64,000 bases of DNA from Kiloniella spongiae (lineage in GTDB: Bacteria; Pseudomonadota; Alphaproteobacteria; Kiloniellales; Kiloniellaceae): contig NZ_LAQL01000003.1 of NCBI RefSeq assembly GCF_001026905.1, forward strand, positions 1 through 64,000. The letters are read 5' to 3'. Below the pieces are notes generated by a model. That model made no database searches and was not told the DNA's origin. It was given only the letters and a program-made list of their open reading frames with translations. Position numbers and translations under genes: made by a program. Of the stretch, positions 1 through 9,162 are shown piece after piece. Each line of letters begins with the position of its first letter. Position 1 is the stretch's first letter.

Positions 1-3000
1 TGACTGACGATGAAGGTGACAAGAGCAATATTGCTCGGGTTCAGGTTCAATTCCGTGATGACGGTCCAACGATTGAGTCTGACAATGCGGTCGTTGTTAT
101 TGATGACGATGATGTTCTGGGTGCAGATGGTAATCCGGATGGCGTTGGTGATGATGCGCCAGCAAATACCACAGGAACACTGAGCCACAATTATGGCGCT
201 GACGAAGAAGGGGCGACAACGCTTCTGCTTGATACTGGCGCACCCGAAGGCTTTACTTTTTCTCTTAATGATGATGGCACAGTTCTGACAGTTAAGCAGG
301 GTGGTGTTGATGTGATGAGCATTACACTGGATGATACAACATCCGGGAATTACACCGTCACTCAGCTTAATCCAATCAAACATCCAGAAGGTTCTGATGA
401 GAACAATGTTGAGTTTGTCTTTAACTATCGTGTGACCGATGGTGATAAAGATACTGTGGATGGAACACTTTCTGTTTCTGTCGATGACGATACACCTGTT
501 GTTCTGGGGTCTCAGGATGATATCAATGTCAGTGAAGAAGGTCTCCCCGGTGGTGTTCGTGAGTATGAATTCAAGCCGCGGTTCGGGTTTGAACGGGAAG
601 AGGCTGTTACTGAAGTTGATGGAAACATCAAGGTAAACTTTGGCGCAGATGGTGCTAAGTCGATTGATTTTTCTGGCCTTGACGCCACCGTGGCGACCTT
701 TAAATCTGGTGGTGTTGCCGTTGCATATGACTGGATAGAGGGATCGAATGGTACGGGTACTCTAACTGCTTGGACGCAACCAACAGATGGAAGTGCTCCT
801 GTTGCTGTCTTTACTCTTGAGGTAACAGACGCTGCATCTGGCGCATATACATTTACCCAATTGGCACCAGTTGATCATAGTGCTCAGGGTGAAGATAATC
901 TTGCTATTGACCTCGGCTTTACCGTTACAGATGGAGATGGTGACACTGCAAAAGGATCGCTTACTGTTAACGTTTCAGACGATACTTCAACCAATAATCC
1001 TGGCTTGATTCCATTCCCGAACGTCATCTTTAATATTGATGAAGATGGCGGGTTTAATAACCCTGGTCTTCCCGATAGTAATCCTTTCGGTCGAGGTGAT
1101 AACTGGTTTGGTGCTGTAAGCCAGACTGTTTCCCTTGTCGGTGCTTTCGGTGCAGATGGTATCGGGTCTCTTGATTTTGCTGATCTTGACGGAACAGTCG
1201 CTCCCGTTACCTCTGGTGAACAAGCTCTTACCTATAGTTGGGTTGTTGATGCTGCAACAAATGGTGGTACGCTGACGGCCTCTTATGTGGACGCAGGTGG
1301 CGCAACAATCGATGTATTCACTGTTGTGTTGAATGCAAACACAGATCAAGCGACCTTTAACCTGCTTGAGCCGATTGATCATGATCGTGGTGGTAATGAA
1401 AATGACGAACAATTCGTTCTGTCTTTCAACAGGACTGACTTTGATGGTGATGTCGTAACCGAGAGTATCGTCATAAATATCGATGATGACACACCTGTTG
1501 TACAATCTCGGGTTAATGCTGGTACTCTTGATGAAGAAATGCTGGCAACTGTTGATGATATAATGGTGTCTGGTGATATCGGCGTAAGCTTTGGTGCTGA
1601 CGGTGGAGCGTTCAGTGATATCAAGTTCAAAGGTTGGAAAGACGGAGATGATCGTGGGCGCACGGTTTCAACATTGAAATCTGGTGATGTTGATGTGATA
1701 TTTGGCTCAGCCGCAGTATTGGTGGACGGTGGTCCTCTTACATTGATTGGTAAGGCCAATGATGTTGAAGTTATCCGTGTCGAAATTGACCCGGACACAG
1801 GTGCTTATAAAGTTATTCTAAGCGGCCCTGTAGATAATCCTGACATATCTTATGATTCAGAAAATCCAAATATTCCTCGGGGTGAGAGCGCGAATGATGA
1901 CTTCGATCCGATAAGATTACGCTTTGAATACACTGTTACTGATGGCGATGGCGATAAGACAAGAGGTAATCTTGACGTTACAGTCGAAGACGATGAAGTT
2001 AATGCACACTATACAAGAACGGCTGATGATCTCTCAGAAGCAAAGTTGGCAACTGGTGATGATATTGTCACAGGAACACTGGATGTAGATCCATCTGCTG
2101 ATGGAGCAGAGGTTGTCGGGCTTTGGTTTGAAGATTGGAAAGATTCAGAACGAAGTGGCCCGTTCTCCAATGATCTTTATTCCAGTAAAGAATTGATTAC
2201 CTTTACTCAAGAACCGGGCCTTGTTAACGGCATGCTGGTGTTGGTTGGTACAACGCCGACTGGTGGTAAAATCATTACCCTGAGTGTGAACCCAACAAAT
2301 GGGGAATATAGTGTTACTCTACACGGACCTGTTGATCACCCTGATCAGTCTGTTAATGGTAGTAATACAACTGATCCGATTTCACTTTATTTCGGCTATA
2401 AAGTTGTCGATGCTGATGGTGATGAAGATTATAGTACTGTTCGTGTCAAAATCGAAGATAGTGAACCAGTAGTTGACAGTAACCTCAATGCCTTGGTCCA
2501 ATTGGATGATGACACCCTTGCGGGTGGTCATGCGGGTGGTATAGGTGATATTGACCCTGATACTGCTAACTTAACCGGGACTTTGAACTTCGCGGCTGGT
2601 GCCGATGGGGTTGAAAGTGTTCTGTTGACCGGGACGGCTTTGCCATCCGGTGCTGGTTTCTCATCCAGTGTGTCCGGCGATGGTACCGTTATAACGGTCA
2701 GCCAGGTGATCGACGGGGTACCAACAGATGTTTTCCGTGTGAACTTGACTGATAAAACATCAGGCGCCTACACAGTGACACAGCTTGCTGCGGTTGCGCA
2801 TACACCCGGGGGTGATGAAAATAATACACAGTTCAGAATTAACTATGAAGTAGTTGATCAGGACGGGGACAGTGCATCTGGATCAATTTCGGTTAATGTG
2901 GATGATGACAGTCCGCTAGCAGTGACAGACAACGGTGAAGTTACTGAAGCTGGCACCCTTGATGTAACTGAGGCGAACGGTGTTCTTTCAAATGATGAGC

Positions 3001-5330
3001 AAGGTGCTGATGGCGCGGTTGTCTCTGGTGTTGGTGCGGGTTCAGGAACGCCTGTAGCATTGGGGGCTGCTATTGAAACGGCTTACGGCTTCCTGACTTT
3101 GAATGCGAACGGGTCCTACACTTACGAAGCCAAATCAGATACGATCAGCGATGAAGTCATTGATACCTTCACCTATGAAATCAAAGATGCAGACGGAGAT
3201 GTTTCCACCGCAACCTTGAACATCACGGTTAAAGATGCTGTGCCATCGGTGAATAACACTAATAATGCTCGGATTAAACTGGATGACGATGCTCTCGCAG
3301 GCGGTCATGAGGGAGGTGTTGGTGATGCTGATCCGGATAGTGCTAATCTAACTGGAACGTTGGATTTTGATGCTGGTGCTGATGGCCTTAAAAGCCTTGT
3401 TCTAAAAGACACGGGTGTAGTAAGTGGCGGTGCTAGTGGTCTTGGTTTAATGCTCCCATCTTCTGATACACAGCAAATTATCGGGCAGAGGATTGATGGT
3501 GTAATAACGGAAATTTTCCGTATTAACATTGTTGATACAACAACTGGGGCTTATACCGTTACGCAAACCAATCCTCTGCGTCATTCTGATGGGAATGATG
3601 AAGGTAATGCAGTATTCCGTATCCGATATGAGGTAACGGATAATGATGGCGATGTTGTCGTTGGTGAAATCTGGCTTGACCTCAATGATGATAGTCCGCT
3701 TGCTGTTGTTGACAGCGGTGATGTGACCGAGGGGGAAACCCTTAGCGTACTTGCTACGGGTGGTGTTCTTGTTAACGATCATCTTGGTGCGGATGGGGCC
3801 GTTGTTTCTGGTGTCATTGACGGGGATGGTACACCTGTTGCTCTCGGGGGCGCTGTGGAAACAGATTACGGCTTCCTGACGTTGAGTGCTGATGGTTCTT
3901 ACATTTATCAAGCAAAGTCGGATGTAACAAATACAGATCTGGTTGATAGCTTCACTTACGAGATCACTGATGGTGACGGTGATACATCAACTGCTAAACT
4001 GGATATCAATATTGCAAATGGAAATGAAGCGCCAGTCGCCGCAGACGACATAGTTCTGACAAATGTTCAGGGCGAAATTGATATCCCGGACTGGGCATTG
4101 TTACAGAATGATACGGATGTTGATGGTGATGCGCTGGTTGTTGATGCTGTATCAAATCCGATCGATGGCACGGTTACGCATGCAGATAGTACGACTTCCT
4201 TTACGTTAGATAGTGGTGCTGATGTTTCCTCGTTAGGCTTTGCCACAAGTGGTTCAATGACCACGGTTAGTGAAGTATCTGATGACGGTTTCAGCTATAA
4301 TGCCGATGCGTCTGCCAATGATCTTGGGGATGAAATTCGAGGAGACAATATAAACGGATCGAATGGAACAGCTAAAGACCTACCTCGTTCCAATTGGGTT
4401 CGGGATACATCTGTTGGGGATGATGTCGTTCATAAAATTCGTTTTGAGGGAAGTCTCAAAACAGCTAGTGATTCTATGAGAATGTCTCCGACTCTTGTTA
4501 GGACTCTAATTAAAAGAGATGTCGATGCTTTCAAAGTGACACTTCTTGCTGGTGAAATTCTTTCTCTTAATGTTCTTTCATCCGAAAATAGCCCGGATTT
4601 TAAACTCTATTCTTCTATAGATGATAGGGCCATACTTGATAATGACTTTAAGGCGGGTAGTTATACAAATACGTCTGGTGGGACTATTACTGTTTTTGTC
4701 AGAGTTGAGGAGAATGACTTCAGGGGCCGAGATAGTGATATCTCTGATGATTATTCTGTTGAGCTTTCTATCAATAGTTCTGCGCTTACCGATCAGGTCA
4801 CTGAAGGTAGCTTCGATTACACCGTAGCTGATGGTATTGATAGCGATGATGCCAATGTTTCTGTCGAAGTACAGGACGGTGATACAATCACTGGTACGGG
4901 TGCGGATGAAATCCTCATCGGTGGCGATGGCAATGATATTCTGCTCGGTGGTGGCGGTGCCGATATTCTTATCGGTGGCGAGGGGCACGATACTCTCACT
5001 GGTGGTGCTGGTGCAGATACTTTTGGCTTTACCGGATCTCTGGATAGCTCTAATCGTGATACTGTTACGGATTACAATCTGGCAGAAGGTGATGTGATTA
5101 ATGTAAGTGATCTGGTTGCTTTCGATGATGCCGCTAATGGCGGGGACATTTCTGATTATCTTCAGGCCTTTAATAATGGTAGAGGCGGGATTGAACTTAA
5201 GGTTAATGCTGATGGGGCAGGTAGTGATTATGAAACTGTTGCATTGTTGCAAGGACTTGATCTCAACAGCCAGATCAAGGTTATCCTGGATGATCAAGAA
5301 TATACAGTAAATGTGGCTGATATAATCTAG
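1..5330 (+). CDS. Giant RTX/T1SS adhesin-like protein, 5' truncated by window
   Basis: The reading frame (codons from base 3) is open at the window start, so the N-terminus lies outside; about 1776 residues are visible. Most of it is a series of roughly 130-residue Ig-like repeats of the T1SS-143/VCBS kind, recognised by recurring GADG, GAYT-x-TQL, H-x6-EN, V-x-D-x-DGD and V-x-DD-x-PV signatures. Two VCBS-like modules follow (near 2940-3230 and 3720-4000). The end (about 4880-5030) carries glycine-aspartate RTX nonapeptides of the GGxGxDxLx type, which bind calcium, and a typical T1SS C-terminal target domain (DTVTDYN, GDVINVSDL). The protein is presumably exported by type I secretion and displayed at the cell surface as an adhesin. 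No T1SS ABC, MFP or OMP genes are in the window. A strong terminator follows the stop codon. Confidence 0.9.
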   Translation, partial: TDDEGDKSNIARVQVQFRDDGPTIESDNAVVVIDDDDVLGADGNPDGVGDDAPANTTGTLSHNYGADEEGATTLLLDTGAPEGFTFSLNDDGTVLTVKQGGVDVMSITLDDTTSGNYTVTQLNPIKHPEGSDENNVEFVFNYRVTDGDKDTVDGTLSVSVDDDTPVVLGSQDDINVSEEGLPGGVREYEFKPRFGFEREEAVTEVDGNIKVNFGADGAKSIDFSGLDATVATFKSGGVAVAYDWIEGSNGTGTLTAWTQPTDGSAPVAVFTLEVTDAASGAYTFTQLAPVDHSAQGEDNLAIDLGFTVTDGDGDTAKGSLTVNVSDDTSTNNPGLIPFPNVIFNIDEDGGFNNPGLPDSNPFGRGDNWFGAVSQTVSLVGAFGADGIGSLDFADLDGTVAPVTSGEQALTYSWVVDAATNGGTLTASYVDAGGATIDVFTVVLNANTDQATFNLLEPIDHDRGGNENDEQFVLSFNRTDFDGDVVTESIVINIDDDTPVVQSRVNAGTLDEEMLATVDDIMVSGDIGVSFGADGGAFSDIKFKGWKDGDDRGRTVSTLKSGDVDVIFGSAAVLVDGGPLTLIGKANDVEVIRVEIDPDTGAYKVILSGPVDNPDISYDSENPNIPRGESANDDFDPIRLRFEYTVTDGDGDKTRGNLDVTVEDDEVNAHYTRTADDLSEAKLATGDDIVTGTLDVDPSADGAEVVGLWFEDWKDSERSGPFSNDLYSSKELITFTQEPGLVNGMLVLVGTTPTGGKIITLSVNPTNGEYSVTLHGPVDHPDQSVNGSNTTDPISLYFGYKVVDADGDEDYSTVRVKIEDSEPVVDSNLNALVQLDDDTLAGGHAGGIGDIDPDTANLTGTLNFAAGADGVESVLLTGTALPSGAGFSSSVSGDGTVITVSQVIDGVPTDVFRVNLTDKTSGAYTVTQLAAVAHTPGGDENNTQFRINYEVVDQDGDSASGSISVNVDDDSPLAVTDNGEVTEAGTLDVTEANGVLSNDEQGADGAVVSGVGAGSGTPVALGAAIETAYGFLTLNANGSYTYEAKSDTISDEVIDTFTYEIKDADGDVSTATLNITVKDAVPSVNNTNNARIKLDDDALAGGHEGGVGDADPDSANLTGTLDFDAGADGLKSLVLKDTGVVSGGASGLGLMLPSSDTQQIIGQRIDGVITEIFRINIVDTTTGAYTVTQTNPLRHSDGNDEGNAVFRIRYEVTDNDGDVVVGEIWLDLNDDSPLAVVDSGDVTEGETLSVLATGGVLVNDHLGADGAVVSGVIDGDGTPVALGGAVETDYGFLTLSADGSYIYQAKSDVTNTDLVDSFTYEITDGDGDTSTAKLDINIANGNEAPVAADDIVLTNVQGEIDIPDWALLQNDTDVDGDALVVDAVSNPIDGTVTHADSTTSFTLDSGADVSSLGFATSGSMTTVSEVSDDGFSYNADASANDLGDEIRGDNINGSNGTAKDLPRSNWVRDTSVGDDVVHKIRFEGSLKTASDSMRMSPTLVRTLIKRDVDAFKVTLLAGEILSLNVLSSENSPDFKLYSSIDDRAILDNDFKAGSYTNTSGGTITVFVRVEENDFRGRDSDISDDYSVELSINSSALTDQVTEGSFDYTVADGIDSDDANVSVEVQDGDTITGTGADEILIGGDGNDILLGGGGADILIGGEGHDTLTGGAGADTFGFTGSLDSSNRDTVTDYNLAEGDVINVSDLVAFDDAANGGDISDYLQAFNNGRGGIELKVNADGAGSDYETVALLQGLDLNSQIKVILDDQEYTVNVADII

Positions 5331-5752
5331 GTATCTCTGCTTATAATGGTTAATAAAAAAGCCCCGGACTTAATTGTCCGGGGCTTTTTTATACCTGATT
5401 ATACTGATGTATATTAAATGCTTCTGCTGTTGTACCAACGGTTTTAATTGCAAAGGACAGAAGCATAAAAAAATCTAATTTAGAGGTAATTTTACGATAA
5501 ATTTGCATGGTATTTATTTTGAATTTAGATCAATTTTTATTTAAATGAACTTCTTGCTAACTATATAAAATTAAATATAAAAATAACATAATTCTTGTGT
5601 TTATATCATACATATTAGTGTTGTTTTTTCGGATATTTTTCTATTTAAAACTTCCATTTCTGGTTAAGCTGTATGCGTGCAAAAAAGCTCCTTTTGGATC
5701 TGTTTAGTTAAGACATCAAGAATGAAAAGAGCTAGCAATACAAATTTAGATA
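5331..5752. other. Intergenic region between the two RTX genes
   Basis: AT-rich spacer. It begins with the terminator at 5355-5390 and then probably holds the promoter of the downstream RTX gene. I see no ORF with a ribosome binding site and no copy of the GGAAT-N16-CGTAT motif found near 60-63 kb. Confidence 0.5.
5355..5390. terminator. Rho-independent terminator, probably bidirectional
   Basis: A perfect 9-bp stem, GCCCCGGAC (5361-5369) and GTCCGGGGC (5376-5384), encloses loop TTAATT. It is flanked by six A on the left and six T on the right, so it can act on both strands. It lies just after the adhesin stop codon. Confidence 0.93.
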
Positions 5753-8491
5753 ATGGTGATTGTGTTGACTGAAGCTACAAGCGAAACTGTCTCTGATAAA
5801 CCCTTAGCGGATATTTCTGGCGAAGCCGGGCAGGATCAGCTTGTTGGTCAGGCGGCGACAGCTATTGATGTTATTATCCCCAACGCGGGAGAGACAGCAA
5901 CAGTTACGCTAACAAAAGGTCAATCAGCCAATTTGAACTTTGATGCGTCTGGCGCAACCCCTGTTCTGGACGGTGATGATTTTATACTGACATTTGATAG
6001 CAATGGCGATGGTGCTTCCGATAGCCGCATTGTTTTTGAAAACCTGGTGGAAGAAGCGCAAGGTGCCGATGCGCCAGTCTTGATTATCGGTGGTGTCGAA
6101 CTTTCTGCAAGCCTTTTGATTGGTCAGGCCCAGGCGCTTAGTGCCGGGGAAACGCTGGAAACAGCTGCAGGGGCAGGGGCTGGCCCACAAGGCGGTGGCG
6201 GCAGCCAGTACGACGATGAGACTGGTGATCTTGTTGATCTACTGGACGCGCAGGATGTTCTTGGCCGTACTGAACTCGATTTCAATTTGTTGGATGATGG
6301 TGACGAAGAAACCTTGGCTGAACTGAATGGTACGCCAGTTAATAATACGGTCGCGCCAGTAAATGTCGAAGTTCACGAAGATGCCCTAAAAGGGGCGAAT
6401 GCTGAATCTGGCCAAGGGCAGACAGCTGAAATTACGATCACAGCCGAAGCATTGACGGCAACGGTTGATGCAGGATCTGATGGACTTGGTGGATTTGATT
6501 TTAATGAAAATATTTCTGGTCCTGTTGGTGTAACCTCACAGGGTGAAGCTGTGAGCTATAAAATCATCACAGATGGTTCCGGGGCAGTTGTTGCGGTTCA
6601 GGGTGTTGCCGGGTCCGGTAGTGATGAGCGTGTCGTTTTTGAACTGACCAAAGATGGTGATGACTTTAACTTCGCCCTTAAAGATCAAATTGACCACACA
6701 CCCAATACCCCCGCGAATGATGACGGACAGTCACTTGATCTGGATATTTCAGGCGCTTTTAAAGCTTTTGATACCGATGGTGACGAGGTTGTTCATGAAA
6801 CTGCCGTTACAGTAACAATTGAAGATGATGTTCCCGTGGCTGTTGCCGATAGTGAAACATTGGCGGGTACTGGTACAAATACCGTGGTGACAGGCAACGT
6901 TCTGGATAATGACGGTGTCGGTGCTGATGGCGGTACGATTACGTCGATTACTTTTGACGGTAAGGAACATGCTGTTGCGGCAGATGGCGTAACAGAGATT
7001 GTTGGTGCTAATGGTACGTTACAAATTTCTGCAGATGGTGCTTACACCTATACTGCTTCCGGGTATCAAGCAGCTGGTGATCATTCTGTTGGGCGCTCTG
7101 GAACAGGTGGCCGTAGCAGTGACTGGGGTGGTGTTAAACTTTATGCCTATGGCATGTCCGATACACCAGATTTTGATGCCTTGGCGAACACGGGTGCAAA
7201 TGTAACCTTTGGCAGCCGCGGTATCGGGGTGTCCGGTGGATCGCCTGCACCAACCCAAATCAACCATGATGCTGTAACTGGTGAAAGCGAAAAGCTGGTT
7301 ATTGATCTCCAGGCCGATGCTACCTCTGCTACGGTCAAGGTATCTAACCTTTACAAAACAGAAAGCAAGGGCGAGCAAGGACAGTGGACAGCCTATGATT
7401 CCGATGGAAATAAGGTTGCATCCGGTATTCTGAATGACCCAACCATTGATTATAACGGCAGCAACGTCGGCACCGCGACAATTGATACCGGGGGTGTTAA
7501 GTTCCAGTATCTGGTGTTTGATGCAATTGGCTATGCTGATGGTGGTAGCCGCCGAGGCGATTCATCTGATTACTTTGTGCGTCAGGTTAGCTTTACGACT
7601 GAAGAACAAGGTGCGGGTACAGATGTCTTTACCTATGAAATCACGGATGGTGACGGCGATACTGTATCCAGTACGTTAAGCTTGGTCGTGGATGGCGCCA
7701 ACGCAGACTATTCTACGGCAACAGCCGGTATTCAGGCATTTCTGGATTATGATGGCGGCCCCGTTGGCGGTGCCAATGCACCTTCGGGTGGTGCCAATAA
7801 TTCTGAAATTAAGGGTAAAATTGGGCTTTCAAAAGAACTGCTCAGCGATGATAGCCTTGAAGGCATTGATAATCTGATCGCAACAGATTTTGGTGATTAT
7901 GTTTATGGCAGTGCCGCAGACAACGAGATTTCTTTAGGTGGCGGCAATGATACCTTTGATGATCGCTATAATGGTTCTGGCAATGACACCGTTGATGGCG
8001 GGGCTGGCAACGATAGAATGTGGACCGGAGACGGTGAAGATACGTTGATTGGTGGTATTGGTAACGATATTCTATCCGGTGAAAGCGGCGATGATCTTCT
8101 GATTGGTGGTGCTGGTGATGATCTTCTAAACGGTGGATCAGGTGCGGATACGTACCAGTTCTCTGGCGCGGATGCTGGCGATACAGATACCATTGTCGGC
8201 TTTAATGTCGGACAGGGTGATGTTTTGGATTTAAGCGAATTGCTATTTGATGATGGATCATTGGCTGCTGCAAATGGTAATACAGAGTTGGCCGCTGCAT
8301 TGGATGATTATCTAAATGTGATAACCAATGGTTCGGATACAACTATTACGGTTGATAGTAATGGGGCGTTGCCGGGTGGAGATAATGTTGTTATCGAACT
8401 GAATAACGTGAACCTACTCAACGGCGGAGTTTCCGAACTAGAAGCTATTAAGTCCTTGTTGGATTCAGACAGTTTGGATGTGTTGGGATAA
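5753..8491 (+). CDS. LapA-like RTX/T1SS adhesin with N-terminal retention-type module
   Basis: 912 residues. Residues 1-135 resemble the N-terminal retention module of LapA-type biofilm adhesins (beta-rich, ending ..GVELSASLLIGQ). A TAAG motif follows at residues 137-140, then a glycine-rich linker and a QYDDETGDL stretch. TAAG is the di-alanine site that LapG proteases cut in Pseudomonas LapA, at a similar distance from the N-terminus. The middle has Ig-like/VCBS repeats. Residues about 700-800 carry RTX nonapeptides (GGAGDDLLNGG type) and the end is a T1SS target domain (DTIVGFNVGQGDVLDLSELL). Expected role: calcium-stabilised surface adhesin held in the outer membrane and released by periplasmic proteolysis. 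The ATG at 5753 has only a weak ribosome site (AAAAGAG near 5724); the GTG at 5756 or TTG at 5765 could be used instead. Confidence 0.88.
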   Translation: MVIVLTEATSETVSDKPLADISGEAGQDQLVGQAATAIDVIIPNAGETATVTLTKGQSANLNFDASGATPVLDGDDFILTFDSNGDGASDSRIVFENLVEEAQGADAPVLIIGGVELSASLLIGQAQALSAGETLETAAGAGAGPQGGGGSQYDDETGDLVDLLDAQDVLGRTELDFNLLDDGDEETLAELNGTPVNNTVAPVNVEVHEDALKGANAESGQGQTAEITITAEALTATVDAGSDGLGGFDFNENISGPVGVTSQGEAVSYKIITDGSGAVVAVQGVAGSGSDERVVFELTKDGDDFNFALKDQIDHTPNTPANDDGQSLDLDISGAFKAFDTDGDEVVHETAVTVTIEDDVPVAVADSETLAGTGTNTVVTGNVLDNDGVGADGGTITSITFDGKEHAVAADGVTEIVGANGTLQISADGAYTYTASGYQAAGDHSVGRSGTGGRSSDWGGVKLYAYGMSDTPDFDALANTGANVTFGSRGIGVSGGSPAPTQINHDAVTGESEKLVIDLQADATSATVKVSNLYKTESKGEQGQWTAYDSDGNKVASGILNDPTIDYNGSNVGTATIDTGGVKFQYLVFDAIGYADGGSRRGDSSDYFVRQVSFTTEEQGAGTDVFTYEITDGDGDTVSSTLSLVVDGANADYSTATAGIQAFLDYDGGPVGGANAPSGGANNSEIKGKIGLSKELLSDDSLEGIDNLIATDFGDYVYGSAADNEISLGGGNDTFDDRYNGSGNDTVDGGAGNDRMWTGDGEDTLIGGIGNDILSGESGDDLLIGGAGDDLLNGGSGADTYQFSGADAGDTDTIVGFNVGQGDVLDLSELLFDDGSLAAANGNTELAAALDDYLNVITNGSDTTITVDSNGALPGGDNVVIELNNVNLLNGGVSELEAIKSLLDSDSLDVLG

Positions 8492-8527
8492 AAACCAGCA
8501 ATAGGTTTCTGACCTCGAATAATTAAT

Positions 8528-8561
8528 ATTTAGGTCTTGGGCGTTTGTTCAAGGCCTAAAT
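8528..8561 (+). terminator. Terminator after LapA-like gene
   Basis: Stem ATTTAGGTCTTG (8528-8539) and CAAGGCCTAAAT (8550-8561), 12 bp with one G-U pair and a 10-nt loop, followed by AATTTT. It lies 36 bases after the RTX stop codon. Confidence 0.75.
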
Positions 8562-8583
8562 AATTTTCGAATAAAATTCTTGC

Positions 8584-8617
8584 ACAAGACCTTAACCATC
8601 ACAAGACCTTAACCATC
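8584..8617. repeat. Tandem 17-bp direct repeat
   Basis: ACAAGACCTTAACCATC occurs twice head to tail (8584-8600 and 8601-8617), and a degraded third copy follows (GCATGGCCTAATCATC). It sits in the 3' flank of the minus-strand gene ending at 8625, probably from replication slippage. No function is evident. Confidence 0.85.
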
Positions 8618-8624
8618 GCATGGC

Positions 8625-9104
8625 CTAATCATCACTTGGGCTGTAGCGATAGCGAAAGTCACAATGACTTGCGCCTTCCATAATGGTTTGGCTGCGGTCC
8701 AGTTTAATTTTAGGGTCATAACCTGTGCAAAAGGTTCCATCCCGGCTACAGGACAAAATGTGACCGATATCGCCTAAACCCATTTCAGTATACATTTCAG
8801 CAAAGCGACAGCGCGTGACGTTATAATCAACGTTATTTTCGTTTTCCTGAAGAATATCAATCTCTAACGCACCATTTGCCATCCATTGTGGCAACAGATC
8901 ATGAAAACTTAATAATGATGTGGTTTCTGCTTGGGCCTCTGCATAGGCTTTGCCGTGCGAAATCGCATTTTTGACAATAGCATTTTTCAAAATTGATTTT
9001 GCCCGCTCAGAACCAACTTCGGCCACCATTTCATCATAGATCGGCTTGATGATATTTGCCTCTATCTGACGTTGTTCCAGAATTGGTAAATCAGTTTTGC
9101 TCAT
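8625..9104 (-). CDS. L-2-amino-thiazoline-4-carboxylate hydrolase-like protein
   Basis: 159 residues, soluble. The C-terminal half matches the ATC_hydrolase family pattern: CRFAEMYTEMGL, then IGHILSCSRD, a G-Y-x-P segment, and TIMEGASHCDFRY at the end with conserved Cys and His. The family was named for the enzyme of D,L-ATC to L-cysteine conversion, but many members have unknown substrates, so only the family is assigned. It follows the permease gene by about 58 bases on the same strand and is probably the last gene of the dehydrogenase operon starting at 15550. Confidence 0.75.
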   Translation of the reverse strand: MSKTDLPILEQRQIEANIIKPIYDEMVAEVGSERAKSILKNAIVKNAISHGKAYAEAQAETTSLLSFHDLLPQWMANGALEIDILQENENNVDYNVTRCRFAEMYTEMGLGDIGHILSCSRDGTFCTGYDPKIKLDRSQTIMEGASHCDFRYRYSPSDD

Positions 9105-9162
9105 ATGCTGTTCTACATTCCTGTTTGTTACATTATTTCGGGATGATTATGGCAGAGTGTTT

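Noticed and set aside
987-1798. Long minus-strand frames inside the adhesin gene
   Set aside because: They are opposite-strand shadows of repetitive Asp/Gly-rich coding sequence, without ribosome sites or recognisable protein features. The same holds for many frames opposite other RTX, nor and receptor genes.
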